This document shows, piece after piece, positions 14,144 through 14,494 of a DNA stretch of 14,494 nucleotides. The stretch lies in NCBI GenBank assembly GCA_966128725.1, contig CBHYLN010000137.1:1-14494 (forward strand), in the 5' to 3' direction. The notes under the pieces were generated by a model. That model was given only the letters and a program-made list of their open reading frames with translations, searched no databases and was not told where the DNA came from. The translations under genes were made by a program, and so were the position numbers. Every line of letters starts with the position of its first letter. The first letter of the stretch is position 1. Origin of the DNA: JAFDZV01 sp966128725 (lineage in GTDB: Bacteria; Bacteroidota; Ignavibacteria; OLB7).

Positions 14144-14456
14144 TACGCCTCCGTTTGTTGCGTTCGTTGTGTTCCACGGCATTCTTCAGCGCGTGCAGCC
14201 CGTCGTCCCAAAGCTGGCTCAGCATGGCACGCACGTCGTCCATTGCATCAGGACGCAGGCTGTACAGGCGGCGCGTGCCATCACGCCGTTCGCTTATCAG
14301 GCCTGCATCAAGCAGCACATGCAGATGTTGTGAGATCGCGGGCCGGGTGGCGTTGAAATGTTGGGCAATCTCACCGGCCGCCATCTCGCCCTTGCCGATT
14401 AAGCGGACAATCTCCAGGCGATGTGGTTCGGCGAGCGCTTTAAGCTTGTCGATCAT
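14130..14456 (-). CDS. ArsR-family transcriptional repressor
   Basis: 108 residues. The start IDKLKALAEPHRLEIVRLIG is the classic ArsR opening. The winged helix-turn-helix follows: MAAGEIAQHFNATRPAISQH (recognition helix), LHVLLDAGLISERRDGTRRLYSLRPDAM. No metal-binding CxC motif is present at the usual ELCVCDL position; the equivalent here is EIAQHF, so it is not an arsenic-sensing type. It groups with the SRPBCC-associated ArsR regulators. The basic tail (ERNKRRRNGRK) overlaps the next gene. The ATG at 14456 lies only four bases after the -7 box, suggesting a leaderless or nearly leaderless transcript and self-repression through the palindrome upstream. Confidence 0.94.
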   Translation of the reverse strand: MIDKLKALAEPHRLEIVRLIGKGEMAAGEIAQHFNATRPAISQHLHVLLDAGLISERRDGTRRLYSLRPDAMDDVRAMLSQLWDDGLHALKNAVEHNERNKRRRNGRK

Positions 14457-14460
14457 GGCG

Positions 14461-14493
14461 CAAATGTAAGCATCGGCTTACGTAAGAAGCAAT
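14461..14493 (-). promoter_or_regulatory. ArsR operon promoter (Bacteroidota type)
   Basis: On the minus strand ATTG (14490-14493), 21 bases, then TACATTTG (14461-14468), a perfect TAnnTTTG. The start codon of the ArsR gene follows four bases later, so transcription probably begins at or next to the ATG. Confidence 0.55.
14466..14486. promoter_or_regulatory. Putative ArsR operator
   Basis: GTAAGC-ATCG-GCTTAC (14466-14481) is a perfect six-base inverted repeat, and it overlaps a second perfect palindrome CTTACGTAAG (14477-14486), giving three half-sites. It fills the spacer and touches the -7 box of the ArsR promoter, where bound repressor would block RNA polymerase. Confidence 0.6.
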
Positions 14494-14494
14494 T

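Overview
The window looks like a GC-rich genome of the Bacteroidota/Chlorobiota superphylum, perhaps a Kapabacteria- or Ignavibacteria-like lineage. Three observations support this. A very large secreted protein ends in a type IX secretion (Por/T9SS type A) sorting domain. Several start regions carry Bacteroidota-style promoters (TTTG, about 20 bases, TAnnTTTG). The left end holds a contractile injection system set of a type common in that group. The genus-level placement is inference only.

Positions 1-4878 (minus strand) hold one end of an extracellular contractile injection system (eCIS, Afp/PVC-like) operon. In transcription order it encodes a DUF4255 tube-terminator-like protein (Afp16/Pvc16 N-terminal type), a 335-residue unrecognised protein, a frameshifted partial duplicate of that protein's C-terminal module, the tail sheath, two different gp19-type tube proteins, a 51-residue DUF5908 protein, and the beginning of an Afp7/Pvc7-like protein that runs off the window. 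Genes from the first tube onward overlap or are separated by 2-3 bases. Spike, baseplate, AAA ATPase and cargo genes would be expected to the left of position 1.

Positions 4879-5768 contain no convincing gene. They hold an imperfect inverted-repeat element, small palindromes, one perfect TAnnTTTG box pointing toward the eCIS operon, and a rho-independent terminator pointing the same way. A TMEM175-family (DUF1211) potassium channel gene follows at 5769-6344 (minus). It is divergent from two plus-strand hypothetical genes (6562-7140 and 7386-7778), separated by a small stretch that may be gene debris.

Positions 7894-11793 (minus) encode one 1299-residue secreted protein: signal peptide, three LamG/concanavalin-like modules, a cysteine-containing unrecognised region, and the T9SS sorting domain. 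The first two LamG modules are nearly identical in DNA, with a 765-base period. Its terminator is a strong hairpin at 7826-7859 shared with the converging plus-strand gene. Divergent from it is an AraC-family regulator with a DUF6597-type N-terminus (12100-12918), followed by a small secreted hypothetical protein (13050-13601). The right edge is a compact minus-strand ArsR/SRPBCC pair (14456 to 13724). Its promoter overlaps a palindromic putative operator and appears to give a nearly leaderless transcript.

No tRNA, rRNA, CRISPR array, transposase or phage integrase was seen. The parts that seem least described are the unnamed eCIS protein with its decayed duplicate, and the homogenised LamG repeats.
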